NCBI RefSeq assembly: GCF_032854445.1
Contig: NC_088300.1
Location: 71,520,984-71,584,983 of the forward strand
Source of the DNA: Liolophura sinensis
Lineage: Eukaryota > Mollusca > Polyplacophora > Chitonida > Chitonidae
Reading direction: 5' to 3'
Length of the DNA stretch: 64,000 nucleotides
The notes below the pieces were generated by a model. It saw only the letters and a program-made list of their open reading frames with translations. It searched no databases and was not told where the DNA came from. Both the position numbers and the translations under genes were made by a program. Position 1 is the first letter of the stretch; every line of letters starts with the position of its first letter. Below, piece after piece: positions 50,001 to 61,908 of the stretch.

Positions 50001-53000
50001 TGTTTTATATTGTTGTGGTGGTTGTTTTGCTTGTTTAGAAGCTGAAACGTTCCTTGCACAAACATATCGAATTTCTATCTATGCAAACCTGATTTTAGCG
50101 TAACAAAGTTTAGGCAGTTCGCTTCAGAGATGGACTGCCTAAACCACTGGCTTAACTATATAATTGAGACTTTCAAAATTATTCAGGGGTATGACGACGG
50201 CGTTCATTTACCTACTTTCAAGACCGGCTTGGGATATAACTTTGGTATACAGACTGTACAGATGTGCTAACCTGCAATGGTCAATGGACGGCTTACGCTA
50301 CAGTTTCTCTACAGACCAGGTGTATTTACTAACCAATGGCTCGTGAGGGCCTAGGGACATGCTAGCTCTGCAGAATGACCAGATATACTTACCTGCAATG
50401 GTTCGTGAGGGCTAAGGACATGGTAGCTCTGCAGAATGACCAAATATACTAACCTACAATGGCTCGTGAGGGCCTAGGACATAGTGGGCTCTGCAGAATG
50501 ACCAGATGTGCTTACTAACAATGGCTCAGTGAAGGCCTAGGGCATGGTAGTTTTTGCAGAATGACCAAATATACCAACCTACAATGGCTTGTGAGGGCCT
50601 TGGACATGGTGGCTCTGCAGAATGAACCAAATATACTAACCTACAATGATTCGTGAAGGCCTAGGAGATGGTGCTCTGCAGAATGACCAGATGTACTTAT
50701 CTACAATGGCTCGTGAGGGCCTAGGACATAGTGGCGCTGCAGAATGACCAGATATACTTACCTACAATTTCTCGTGAAGGCCTAGGACATGGTAGCTCTG
50801 CAGAATGACCAAATATACTAATCTACAATGGTTTGTGAGGGCCTAGGACATGGTAGCTCTGCAGAATGACCAGATGTACTTACCTACAATGATTCGTGAG
50901 GGCCTAGGACATGGTGACTCTGCAGAATGACCAGATGTACTTACCTACAATGGCTCGTGAGGGCCTAGGACATGGTGGCTCTGCAGAATGACCAGATATA
51001 CTTACCTACAAATGCTCGTGAAGGCCTAGGACATTGTAGCTCTGCAGAATGACCAAATATACTAATCTACAATGGTTTGTGAGGGCCTAGGACATGGTAG
51101 CTCTGCAGAATGACCAGATGTACTTACCTACAATGATTTGTGAGGGCCTAGGACATGGTGGCTCTGCAGAATGACCAGATATACTTACCTGCAATGGTTC
51201 GTGAGGGCTAAGGACATGGTAGCTCTGCAGAATGACCAAATATACTAACCTACAATGGCTCGTGAGGGCCTAGGACATAGTGGCTCTGCAGAATGACCAG
51301 ATGTGCTTACTAACAATGGCTCGTGAAGGCCTAGGGCATGGTAGTTTTGCAGAATGACCAAATATACCAACCTACAATGGCTTGTGAGGGCCTTGGACAT
51401 GGTGGCTCTGCAGAATGACCAAATATACTAACCTACAATGGTTCGTGAAGGCCTAGGAGATGGTGGCTCTGCAGAATGACCAGATGTACTTATCTACAAT
51501 GGCTCGTGAGGGCCTAGGACATAGTGGCGCTGCAGAATGACCAGATATACTTACCTACAATTTCTCGTGAAGGCCTAGGACATGGTAGCTCTGCAGAATG
51601 ACCAAATATACTAATCTACAATGGTTTGTGAGGGCCTAGGACATGGTAGCTCTGCAGAATGACCAGATGTACTTACCTACAATGATTCGTGAGGGCCTAG
51701 GACATGGTGACTCTGCAGAATGACCAGATGTACTTACCTACAATGGCTCGTGAGGGCCTAGGACATGGTGGCTCTGCAGAATGACCAGATATACTTACCT
51801 ACAAATGCTCGTGAAGGCCTAGGACATTGTAGCTCTGCAGAATGACCAAATATACTAATCTACAATGGTTTGTGAGGGCCTAGGACATGGTAGCTCTGCA
51901 GAATGACCAGATGTACTTACCTACAATGATTTGTGAGGGCCTAGGAAATGGTGGCTCTGCAGAATGACCAGATATACTTACCTACAATGGCTCGTGAAGG
52001 CCTAGGACATTGTAGCTCTGCAGAATGACCAAATATACTAATCTACAATGGCTCGTGAGGGCCTAGGACATGCTAGCTCTACAGAATGACCAGATATATT
52101 TACCTACAATGGCTCGTGAGGGCCAAGGACATGTGTGGCTCTGCGGAATGACCAGATATACTTACCTACAATGGTTAGTGAGGGTCTAGGACACGCTAGC
52201 TCTGCGGAATGACCAAATGTACTAACCTACAATGGTTTGTGTAGGCCTAGGATGTGGTAGCTCTGCGGAATGACGAGTTGTACTTACCTACAATGGTTCG
52301 TGAAGGCCTAGGACATGGTAGCTCTGCGGAATGACGAGTTGTACTTACCTACAATGGTTCGTGAAAGCCTAGGACATGGTAGCTCTGCGGAATGACCAGG
52401 TGTACTTACATGCAATGGTTCGTGAAGGCCTAGGACATGGTAGCTCTGCGGAATGACCAGAAGTACTTACATGCAATGGTTTGTGAAGCCCTAGGACATG
52501 GCAGCTCTGCAGAATGGCTAGATGTACTTACCTGCAATGGTTTGTGAAGCCCCAGGACATGGTAGCTCTGGAGAATGACCAGATGTACTTACCTACAATG
52601 GTCCGTAAGTGTGTAGGACATGGTAACTCTGGAGAATGACCAGATGTACCTACATGCAATGGTTTGTGAAGGCCTAGGACACAGTACCTCTGCGGAATGC
52701 CGACTTGTACTTACCTGCAATGGTTTGTGACGTCCTAGGACATGGTAGCTCTGTAGTATGACCAGATGTACTGACCTACAATGGTTCGTGAAGGCCTAGG
52801 ACATGGTAGCTCTGTAGAATGACCAGATGTACTTACCTACAATGGCTCGTGAGAGCCTTGGACATGGTAGTTTTGCAGAATGATCAGATGTACTAACCTA
52901 CAATGGTTCGTGAGGGCCAAGGACATGGTAGTTTTGCAGAATTACCAGATGTACTAACCTACAATGGTTCGTGAGGGCCAAGGAAATGGAAGTTTCGCAG

Positions 53001-56000
53001 AATTACCAGATGTACTAACCTACAATGGTTCGTGAGGGCCAAGGACATGGTAATTTTGCAGAATTACCAGACGTACTAACCTACAATGGTTCGTGAGGGC
53101 CAAGGACATGGTAACTCTGCAAAATGACCAGATGTACTTACCTGCAATGGTTCGTGAAGGCCAATGTCACGGAAGCTGTGCAGAATGACCAAATATACTT
53201 ACCTACAATGGTTCGTGAAGGCCTAGGACATGGTAGTTTTGCAGAATGACCAGATGTAGTGCCCTACAATGGTTCATGAAGGCCTAGGATATGGTAGCTC
53301 TGCAGAATGACCAGATGTACTACCTGCAATGGTTCGTGAAGGCAAAGGACATGGTAGCTCCGAAGAATTACCAGACGCACTTACCTGCAATGGTTCGTGG
53401 ACGGCTTGGAATGGCAGGTAAAGAAACAATGGCGTGGCAGGGTCGTGGCCGTTGATTACGTCCACTGCTCTTTGTCCAAACACATACTACACAAAAACAA
53501 AAACAGATCTAATATAAATCTTCCACATTTATTTATTATTTATTTATTTGATTGGTGTTTTACGCCGTGCTCAAGAATATTTCACATATACGACGGCGGC
53601 CAGCATGATGGTGGGAGGAAACCGGGCAGAGCCCGGGGAAAACCCACGACCATCCGCAAATCTTGCACAGATTGGATCTCAAGGCAAAATCAGTTCCTGT
53701 GGTATATTTAGGGTATGATTCTTAAAACGACGAGCTGCCCAAAAGGAAACGCAATAATGTTTTGCGTGATGATGATCAGAGAAGTATTTTTAAGATGTCA
53801 CAAGAGGAGCCTTTATCATTTTGTCATGTTTTATTCTGTACAGTAACAGGAAATAACAATGAAAATAGAAATCCTGATCAACGTGAAGAAATTAGCATAT
53901 CATGGAGAACATTATATTCTCAAAGCATTCTGTAGTACGCCAATAACTCTTTACGGTAATCTTTCGTTTGCAGGCAGGTGAAATATAGATATTGAGATCG
54001 TCCTTACCGTCGAGTATGTTCCGTTGGGAAATGTGTAAACTTTGTCGTCAAGCCTTAAGTCATAGCCAGCGTCTGTTAAAAAATGTCAAAAATGGAAGTA
54101 ATTCCTCTTATTAACTTGATTACTGTATTATTCCATAATCAAAGATTATTTCACTTATAAATGATCTCCATTTTGGGAGGAGGTCATAATCGCATGGAAA
54201 CAACAGCACTGCGTGAAGTACGTGATAATTTTTCGGATACTGATATATTATCTCAGATACTTCTAGAGCAAAAGTTCATTTGTCACGGGCTAGCTGACGT
54301 TGCCTCACCCAACCATTCATTTATTATTTATTCAATTATAAAAGTTATACGCAAAAATTCTTTACATATATGTTAGTTGCTGGGCCATATATTCATTTAT
54401 CAGAGCGCCTTATTACATGCCGGGTTATTTCACTTATCCACATATGCGATGAAGGTTACATGTGGGGGGAGTCAACCAGAGCAAATAGGAAACAGCGCAC
54501 CTAGAGCCAGGGTCTGGCTCCAGCATGCAATTTCACTGACCCAACACCAAGTGACAGATCTTTATTCTATGTATCATGCAGTTATCAACCTAGAAGTAGG
54601 GCCCGCAGACATTAACATGCCTTTCAAACCTACCTCTGGTGTGAATGTAGTAGTCCTCCGCGCCCAGATAGTAACCGAGGAAAGAATCGAACCCTCGGAA
54701 AGTCGGTACGTATTTCCAGTTACAAAATCCCAGATGCCATCTAAAGGTAAAGGCTGTGAAAGTTGGGGATTGAGATTTACTGTCCCCTTCTGGACTATCC
54801 TGGTGATTGGGCAGAACCGTGCTCCTACCCAGGAAGGATTTATATTCATGTCTGTCACGTGCGCGCCACATGGACAACGGGACACAGGAGGGAATCGTGA
54901 GGCACAGCAGAGAAACAGGAGGGAAACTTGAGACACAGGAGGGAAACGCGAGACACAGCAACGACTGTGAGATACAGTAGGGAAACGGAAGATAAAGCAT
55001 GGAAACGTGAGATACAGCACGGAAACGTGAGACACAGTAGGGAAATCTGAGATATAGCTATGGGGAACGTGAGACACAGCAGGGAAACGTGACCTACAGC
55101 AGTGAAGCAAGAGACACAACAAGGAACATGAGACAAAGCACAGAGTGGTGAGACAGAGTTGGGAAAAGTGAGACAGAGTTGGGAAAAGTAAGACACCGCT
55201 ATAGGGAAACGTGGGACACATCACGGAAACTTCAGATGCCTCTAGTATGTGCGCTTAACCACTGAATGTCATCAATGTTACCAATTTGCAGAGGTGATGT
55301 GTAGAATGCCTTAAAACACAATTCAGTTCAAATATGAAACCGGCGGTTAATAAACATGCAGTTTCCATGGTTATGTGCTGTTATAATTGTTCTCTTTTGA
55401 ATTTGACAACGATGTGCAGAAACTACTTCGTAACTATATCCTTAAAACTCCTTCATTCCCATTCATCAGGTAACCCACACTTATTCCTTGTTGATTGCTT
55501 TTTATTTTACCTGTACAATTACATCTAATTAAGATTTCCATTCTGAATTCGATGTACATTTGGTGTCTGGATTAACTGACCACTTGTGTCCAGAATATCG
55601 ACAAACCAACACTAACCACTTGTTTCTCTTTTACTCATATCAAAACATATACGTACATTTTAAGTGCGGCATGTGCGGGTGGTATTCAGCTCCAGTCTAA
55701 CCTTGAGGTGTAAAGTGCAGCCTCTGTGGGTGGGATCCGTTCTACTCTGACCTTGACATGCAAAGTACAGCATCTATGGGTGGTATTCACTTTTACTCTG
55801 ACCTTGAGATGCAAAGTGCAGCCTCTATGGGTGGTATTCGTTCTACTCTGACCTTGACATGCAAAGTACAGCATCTATGGGTGGTATTCAGTTCTACCTT
55901 GGCCTTGACATGCAAAGTACAGCATCTATGGGTGGTATTCAGTTCTACTCTTACCTTGACATGCAAAGTGCAGTATCTATGGGTGGTATTCAGTTCTACT

Positions 56001-58367
56001 CTGATTCTGACATGCAAAGTACACCATAGTGCAGTATTCAGTTTCTATTCTGACTTAGGTCAAGAAATCACGAGCATACAGCATGAATTTCCGTGGTTTT
56101 CACAGCTATATATTCCTCCCAAATGACATTTGGTAGGGCCAGTGGCCCTTGAATATTTCAAATGTTCTGTATTAAATCTGATGTTAGATCTACACGTTTT
56201 GTCATGTCTTCACAAAGTGAGCACATACTTTCCCACCATGTGGGTGCTGTAGCCGACTTCTTTCAGTTTCTGAGGTAACGCTGTTACAGAGAGAGGCATG
56301 CCTCGCGGTGACAGCGGGCGGATTATGCCGTTCTGAAAAACATAAAAAAAAACACATCTGTGCTCTAAGACTCCTATGCAAAAGATTCTAGAGTTTATAA
56401 TTTTTTTATTAATTTAAAAATATTAAAACCACTGTGTTCACACAGAAATATTTTAAGACAACAATATTCCTTGACTCTCCATCCTGAAACAGAGGTTTCA
56501 ACAAAGGTGTGGAATTTGTTGTATAATACAAAAGATTGAAATAATTCCTTTGAGGGGACAACCTTGGGTGTAGCCTATACCTACAAAGTGCTGTGGTTGA
56601 AGTGAGTTTTCCGATTAAGATGTCCCTTTTTAACGAACAGGTGCGCGGGACGTATTACTGTATATAGTTACATGTATAAAAAACAAGTTTCGTGATAATG
56701 TCATTCCATTATAAGACCAATCGGGACTTTAAACATGACTTTTGAACACAATGGTATAGCATAACTCGTCACATAACAAAAGGCTATTCAAAATCGCTAA
56801 CGTCCAATACAGAAATAACATTACATCACATGCATAAAATAAGTTTGACAAACTTTCGGTATGCATCCACACTCACTAAGTCATACCTTGTATAACCGTT
56901 CTCTTTACTACACTGCATGTCGCTTACGAGATCTAAAGAAACAACAATTCAGTATTGATAGCGGCTATATCGCTACTACACCTGATTTTGGTGGGATTCT
57001 GTATACCCGTCTTCATCAGCGGGGACATACTAACCTGAAGGCCTGTATGATAAGGGTATTTCCCGGACATGAAACAGTTCCGAGATCTGTAAACAAGCAC
57101 GAGACCGATAAATACATAGACAAAAACATTTGTTTCATGAGTAACCAAATTAGCTGTGGTAATATTGAAGAGATCACATCGGAGTCATGTATTATGTATG
57201 ACTAACAGTTAAGCTGATTTGCATACACGAACATGTACTCAACATGTCAATGGAACGAACAGAAGATTATTTTCAGACCTATATTTTACGTACAGGGCTT
57301 TATTTTACTTACGGTGAACAAACTTGTTGAACGTAGGAAGAGTTAAGAATCACGCCATTTCGCGCGAGACGCTCGAGATTTGGCGTGATCATCTGAGGGT
57401 TGTGCCAGCTGACATCATTCCAGCCTTGAAAAGTGAGATGAAAAGACAAAACTGTATTTTAAAACAACCTGTGATATGTCAGCATAGGTATAGGAAACAT
57501 AAAGATTAAATCCACTGTGTTGATATTACATTACCTCGCTCGAGTGAACAGAACTACGGGCGAAACTGTCCGTACATAAGCCTCATTTTAGTACTATAAT
57601 AACTGATTTTTTATTTATTTCAGGGTCACCTTATGACCCTTTATCTGCGTCTCTGATAGCCCGCCGAAAAATTTATTTATTTATTTATTTAATAGTTGTC
57701 AAATTAATACCAAGTCGATAGAGAAAATATCTAACCGCAAACTATAAAGGTTATTTCATTCTGTTACTCTATTTTCATTCCACCCTCCCCCCAACCCAAC
57801 CGTGATCATTTTTTTGGTAAATAATGGTGTGAAGTTAACAATTTGATATGAATGACCTTTGATCATTTATTAAACTATAACGGTAACTAAGCCTACATGT
57901 ATAACGACACTAATAATTTATCGTGCATGTTTTCATAAAGCGATCTTATACCCTGATAAACACGAAATGTATCATACATAAAATTATCTACTTTGAACAT
58001 GTCACAAATTAGATTCTTGTTTGTTTCAGAAAAATACAAAGTAAACTGTCATATATGTACTGTCTCTACTGATATATGACAGGAAGCTAGAAAGAAGACT
58101 ATACCTACGGGAGTTGAAATCAACCCTCGTGACCCTCTACTTTCCCCGCTCTAAAAAAACACCCCGGCTAATACCAGTTCGTAGCAGCAACCCGTTCAGT
58201 ATTTCATAAAGTCATTCAAAGTTTGTGAGATAAGACATTACCCTACCTAAATCATCTGCCACAATAAAGATGACATGTGGACGGGTAGCGCCATGGCACC
58301 CCGACAATGTGAAGCAAATCAGCAGAAGCAGAGAGACGACGGTGTGCACGGCTTTTCTCCTCTCCAT
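47014..58367 (-). CDS. Arylsulfatase (B/I/J type), 14 exons
   Basis: Hydrolyses sulfate esters, by family probably on glycosaminoglycans or glycoproteins in lysosome or outside the cell. Exons on the minus strand: 58247-58367, 57313-57424, 57035-57086, 56229-56332, 54634-54740, 54008-54072, 53385-53486, 49700-49763, 49113-49210, 48749-48888, 48543-48601, 48021-48132, 47474-47619 and 47014-47186. All junctions are GT-AG and the phases agree, giving 484 codons plus TGA. Residues 1-26 are a signal peptide. Metal ligands D38-D39 (VADDLGWND), formylglycine Cys76 in CSPSR with Arg80, Lys130 and His132 (GKWHLGF), His217 (HEPLQ), Asp275-Asn276 (TTDNGG) and Lys293 (RGAK) all match the known arylsulfatase B active-site pattern, so it is predicted active once activated by the formylglycine-generating enzyme. 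Human arylsulfatase B is 533 residues, so this is slightly short. Which of B, I or J it is closest to needs a tree. Confidence 0.93.
47686..47935 (+). mobile_element. Diverged SINE family 1 with poly-C expansion, intron 12
   Basis: Head GGTTAGCGTGCTAGCGCAGC, then GAATTCAAGTCTAGCTCATG, CTGCGGATGGTCGTGG, a C tract of about 15 with a CCA run (47820-47852), CATACTGGCGACCG and a degraded TACGACGTAAAGCTCCAATTA end. It is inserted antisense to the sulfatase gene. Confidence 0.8.
50265..53404 (-). repeat. 61-bp minisatellite carrying a 5' splice site (intron 7)
   Basis: About 50 tandem units of about 61 bases fill most of the 3.6-kb intron 7 and run right up to exon 7. Read on the minus strand, each unit has CACGAACCATTG(C/T)AGG followed by TAAGT, then CATCTGGTCATTCTGCAGAGC and a TACCATGTCCTAGGCC-type block. 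The first 15 or so bases plus GTAAGT are the end of exon 7 (codons HEPLQ) and its donor. The farthest unit (near 50270) keeps a longer match into exon 7 (AAGCCGTCCA). Confidence 0.95.
50391..51982 (-). repeat. Higher-order repeat of 13 units, two copies
   Basis: A block of about 796 bases (13 units) starting at 50391 is repeated from 51187. The order of unit variants is the same, including the rare GGGCTAAGGACATGG, CTTACTAACAATGGC, AATATACCAACC and CTTACCTACAAATGC variants. This means the array grew by multi-unit duplication. Confidence 0.8.
53528..53672 (-). mobile_element. SINE family 1, 5'-truncated, intron 6
   Basis: Plus-strand reading: TTATTTATTTATTTGATTGG tail, TTTTACGCCGTGCTCAAGAA, GACGGCGGCCAGCATGATGG, GGGCAGAGCCCGGGGAAAAC, CCACGACCATCCGCA, then the similarity stops. 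Same strand as the gene. Confidence 0.88.
54876..55215. repeat. Short minisatellite of about 21-23 bp, intron 4
   Basis: Degenerate units around GGGAAACGTGAGACACAGCA repeat about 15 times with variable length. The pattern keeps several reading frames open, which explains the long serine/cysteine-rich minus-strand frames here; these are not genes. Confidence 0.85.
55678..56060. repeat. 51-bp minisatellite, intron 4
   Basis: About seven units of 51 bases (17 codons) with the core TGACATGCAAAGTACAGCAT and CTATGGGTGGTATTCAG. Because 51 is a multiple of three, frames stay open on both strands, but nothing suggests translation. It lies between arylsulfatase exons 5 and 4. Confidence 0.9.
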
Positions 58368-59699
58368 GTTGTTCTTGCCTGTCTGTCAGCTGACAAGGAA
58401 ATCCTCGGAAATCACGAGGCCTAGGCCAGTACATTAAAGAACAAAGCGGTTGGGAGGTACTACAGTTCACCGTACTCAAGCCTTGAGCTTTAGAAACTGA
58501 TAGAATGTGAGTTGGGGACTGTGTTGTAGATATCGACAAATATAATAGGTGTATGTATAGTTTATAGGACTGATGACTTAATGAAATTAAAAATAAACCC
58601 TTACAGCATCTGTGACTGGCAGCTGTCTGCATAGGCTATATACCTAACACATACAGAGAGAGCTATACCAATGGATCAATATTGGAGTTGGCTGATTCAA
58701 AGTCAAAGTCAGACTCGTATCAAAGTGTGTTGTTCAATGCTATGTCCTTCATTAGAGGAGCCTATAATCGACTTTTCAAGAAATGCTTCCTAAACTAAAA
58801 ATAAATTCACATTATACTGGCATTGGCACTGTAAATATACGGGCCACCATTTTAACATGTTCATAGGCACTACACCATAATCATTCTTCAGTATGTTTTT
58901 ATACAACTGTCAAAATGCACGTCTGAGCTAATGTACATTTTGTACATTGCATGATTGACTTACAAGATTGACTTATCGATTCAGTTATGATTCTATATAT
59001 GTAGGCTATGTCAGTTCTGGTGATTCATCAGTGATTATATAGTTGATGAACTTTATGTGCTTCCAAATATAGCATCTCATTGCGGTATATGTATTTTAAA
59101 AACTAACGAGAACTAAAACAGCTTGTCAGTATAATCGATACAGCAGCTGTAAATGGGCGAGAGTTTTTTGTTTTTTTTTCTTCCGGTATTTTGAGGCCTG
59201 TACACTTGATATAGGTCGATTCAGCAGGTGTGGCTGTGAAGCGTTTTGTGTTTGATCTAAAAGTGTACAGCATTGTGTTAAACCAGAGCAGCGATGATAG
59301 TGTTCCATTTGAGAAATACGGTTCTTGTCAATTTACCTCAGTTGGGTTTTATTCTACCTGTTCAAGTAAATCGTTAACAAATTATGACTCACACACGCCC
59401 CTATAGCACCATGGCTTTAAGAATTGGGTAAAAAAATGCAGTGATGTTAATTACAATTTTGTTTGTTTTATTTTGCATTTTAAAGGCTGTGTAAGACTAA
59501 ATTTGTGGTTGCAGGAATGCAAACTGTGGGCAATATTTTTACACGAAGTTTTATGAATTCAACCTCTGGTAATCGGTGATTCTAGCCAGCTAGATCTGGG
59601 GCATCCACTCTGGCAGCCTTTTGATTTCACTGTTGTGTAGGGGAAGATAGCAAAAATGTATTTTTCTGTTTGCATGCTTTTTTTTGTGAGTAAGTATGT
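58368..59699. other. Upstream of the arylsulfatase gene
   Basis: Should contain the arylsulfatase 5' UTR and promoter. I see no TATA box at a convincing distance and no other gene. Confidence 0.35.
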
Positions 59700-59870
59700 C
59701 ATCGGGTGCCTGACGGTCTCACAAATGCGTTTGCTTTCAGTTCAAGTCAAGCTCATTCTGGCTTCCTCTCCGGTCGTACCACCTGGCTCTACCCGCTTTC
59801 CTCCCACCGTAATGCTGGCCGCCGTCGTATAAGTGGAATATTCTTGAGTACGGTGTAAAACACCAAACTC
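59700..59870 (+). mobile_element. SINE family 1 copy, internally shortened
   Basis: GTTCAAGTCAAGCTCATTCTG (B-box side), CTTCCTCTCCGGTCGTAC, then a shortened middle, CACCGTAATGCTGGCCGCCG, TCGTATAAGTGGAATATTCT and a GGTGTAAAACACCA end. Confidence 0.85.
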
Positions 59871-61592
59871 TCAGTTAAACAGATAAATCTGATTGGGTGA
59901 CAGACATTCGTATACCATCTGTCAACAATAATGGACGTTTCCAGGTCAATAATCACAAGACCAATTCCCAAAACGACGTTTAACACAAACCGCCATAGAT
60001 CTAAGAAAGTATGGTATATAAAGTACGAAATTAGGACGGAATCGTTCAGAGAGACAGCCAACAGTTTTCGTTGATGTTGGAAAGATGCAAGAAATGTTCT
60101 AGGCAAATAATGGGATCTTATTCAGCACGATGAATATACGGCTCTGTAGGGCTGTGATTACGTATACCATCACAGCCCTGCCTTGTTCCATATGCTTACC
60201 CTGAACACCTCTTTACTTCCCTTGCTGGCTTTAGTATGCTACCGCTGGGTAAGCCTACCAAATTTGTCCGTCCGCAGTCATAGTCGTCTCAGCTGAAATG
60301 TTACCATGTGTCATCTCTAGTAAATCCACACAAGCATGAAACTAATGGAAACTGGATAAATTCCAACCCTAACCGTCATGTCTGAATACATACTCCTCAC
60401 AGCCGATACAAGGGAGATAACTACTGACATTACTAGCAATTAGCATATTTTGAACGTCTTGTTTAATCTTTTCTTTAATTGTTTAAGAATTTTTTTATTG
60501 ATTAATGTTGATTATGGGTTCCCTGGAGGTCATTACTGTAAGACCGATCCTAAACAGTAGCCTGAATGCGTGTCAAAATGTCTAGCTTGCCCTCACGGTG
60601 AGGAGTATGCATTCAAACACCGCGGTTGGAGCTGAAATTTATCCAGTTTCCAACAGTTTCATGCTTACTCTTGATGACACATGGAAACACCTACCTGGAA
60701 TTGATGGCTGAGACCACTATGACCACGGACAAACAAATTATTTGGTGCCCAGCTGTAATATACTAAAGCCAGCAAGGGAAGTACAAGGTGTTCAACGTAA
60801 GCTTATGAAACAAGATGAACAGAAGTTTTGACGCATGAGTTTGAGGAAACCGGACAGAACTGAGAGTGAGTGCTTCCGATACATCTGACAAACGTTGTGC
60901 CAACAAATGAGCTAGAGGAAACCAGTTAGAGTTCAGAGTAAATACTATCCAGGTACCTGGCAATCGCTGAGGCACATGAGCTTGAAGAAAGCTGAGGGTA
61001 TCAAAAACGCAAAAATGTAAACTTTAAGTCCACAATACTTCCTTTTGTTTTTGTATTCAAGCTTTACATCTCGCATATTCAAAACCATTTACCCTAAAGT
61101 ACGTGAAATCCGGATTGTCCGGAAACGAAGAGTCTAAATCGCTAAAACAAAAAATCTATATATTTAAAACAATAGATATATAAGTACTGTGAAAGTTAGA
61201 CATATCCAATAAAACGTTATATTCAATATCTATAATGTAATCGAAACATAACTGAAATTTACACACAATAAAAAGCCACAATATCCTGTCAAATTCCAGT
61301 AAAAACTCTGGAAACGCCGAAGCTGTTTATGTAACCTGAAAATCCAGAGTATGTTCAATGTAGATACAAGCCATTCAGTTGCAAAGGTTAAAAAATATTT
61401 AGAAAATGTAAGCATGTAATCTCAAAATGTATGGTGTACAGAAAAGCATTTAGGAAAGTTTAGATAAGCTCATACCAAAACTATATATGCTTCAACATCG
61501 ATATATATATATATACTTGAAGAAATAAAGAAAGATCCCCTGGTAGGGGGAATTAACATTGGAAAAAAATAATAAATTTAAATATTATAATT
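59871..61592. other. Intergenic, nothing clear
   Basis: No gene. Similar phrases in opposite orientation (GTATATTACAGCTGGGC-type, AACTGGATAAATT and AATTTATCCAGTTTCC, GCATGAAACT and AGTTTCATGC) around 60336-60360 and 60637-60665 suggest an old inverted repeat with a loop of about 280 bases. 61500-61515 is an AT dinucleotide run. Confidence 0.4.
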
Positions 61593-61848
61593 TATAAATA
61601 AATAAATTTATTTATTTCATTCGTGTTTTACGCCATACTCAAGAATATTTCACTTATACGACGGCGGCTAGCATAATGGTGGGTGGAAACCAAGCAGAGC
61701 CCGTGGGAAACCCACGACCATCCGTAGGTTGCTGAGAGACCTTCCCACGTACGGCCGGAGAGGAAGCCAGCATGAGCGACCGCATTGGTGAGAGACTCCT
61801 GGGTCATTACGCTGCGCTAGTGCGCTAACCGCATGAGCCACGGAAAAG
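61593..61848 (-). mobile_element. SINE family 1, near full-length
   Basis: Tail AATAAATTTATTTATTTCAT, then GTGTTTTACGCCATACTCAA, GACGGCGGCTAGCATAATGG, GACCATCCGTAGGTTGCTGA, CGGCCGGAGAGGAAGCCAGC and the head ending GCGCTAACCGCATGAGCCAC. It sits about 60 bases past the stop of the membrane-protein gene at 61909, so its A-rich tail may supply that gene's AATAAA. Confidence 0.92.
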
Positions 61849-61908
61849 TAAATGAAGATGCTTCTGTTCAAGTATTTGTACAAATTCGTTCTGTAGGCGC
61901 TGATCTCT

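Noticed and set aside
54574-55224. Long minus-strand frames of 216, 136 and 113 codons rich in Ser, Cys, Leu and Phe
   Set aside because: They are produced by the 21-23 bp minisatellite plus exon 5 of the sulfatase; only 54634-54740 is coding.
55758-56126. 122-codon plus-strand frame with a repeated [13 protein letters not shown]-like unit
   Set aside because: It is the translation of the 51-bp minisatellite in a sulfatase intron. Both strands are equally open and there is no start context or flanking gene structure.
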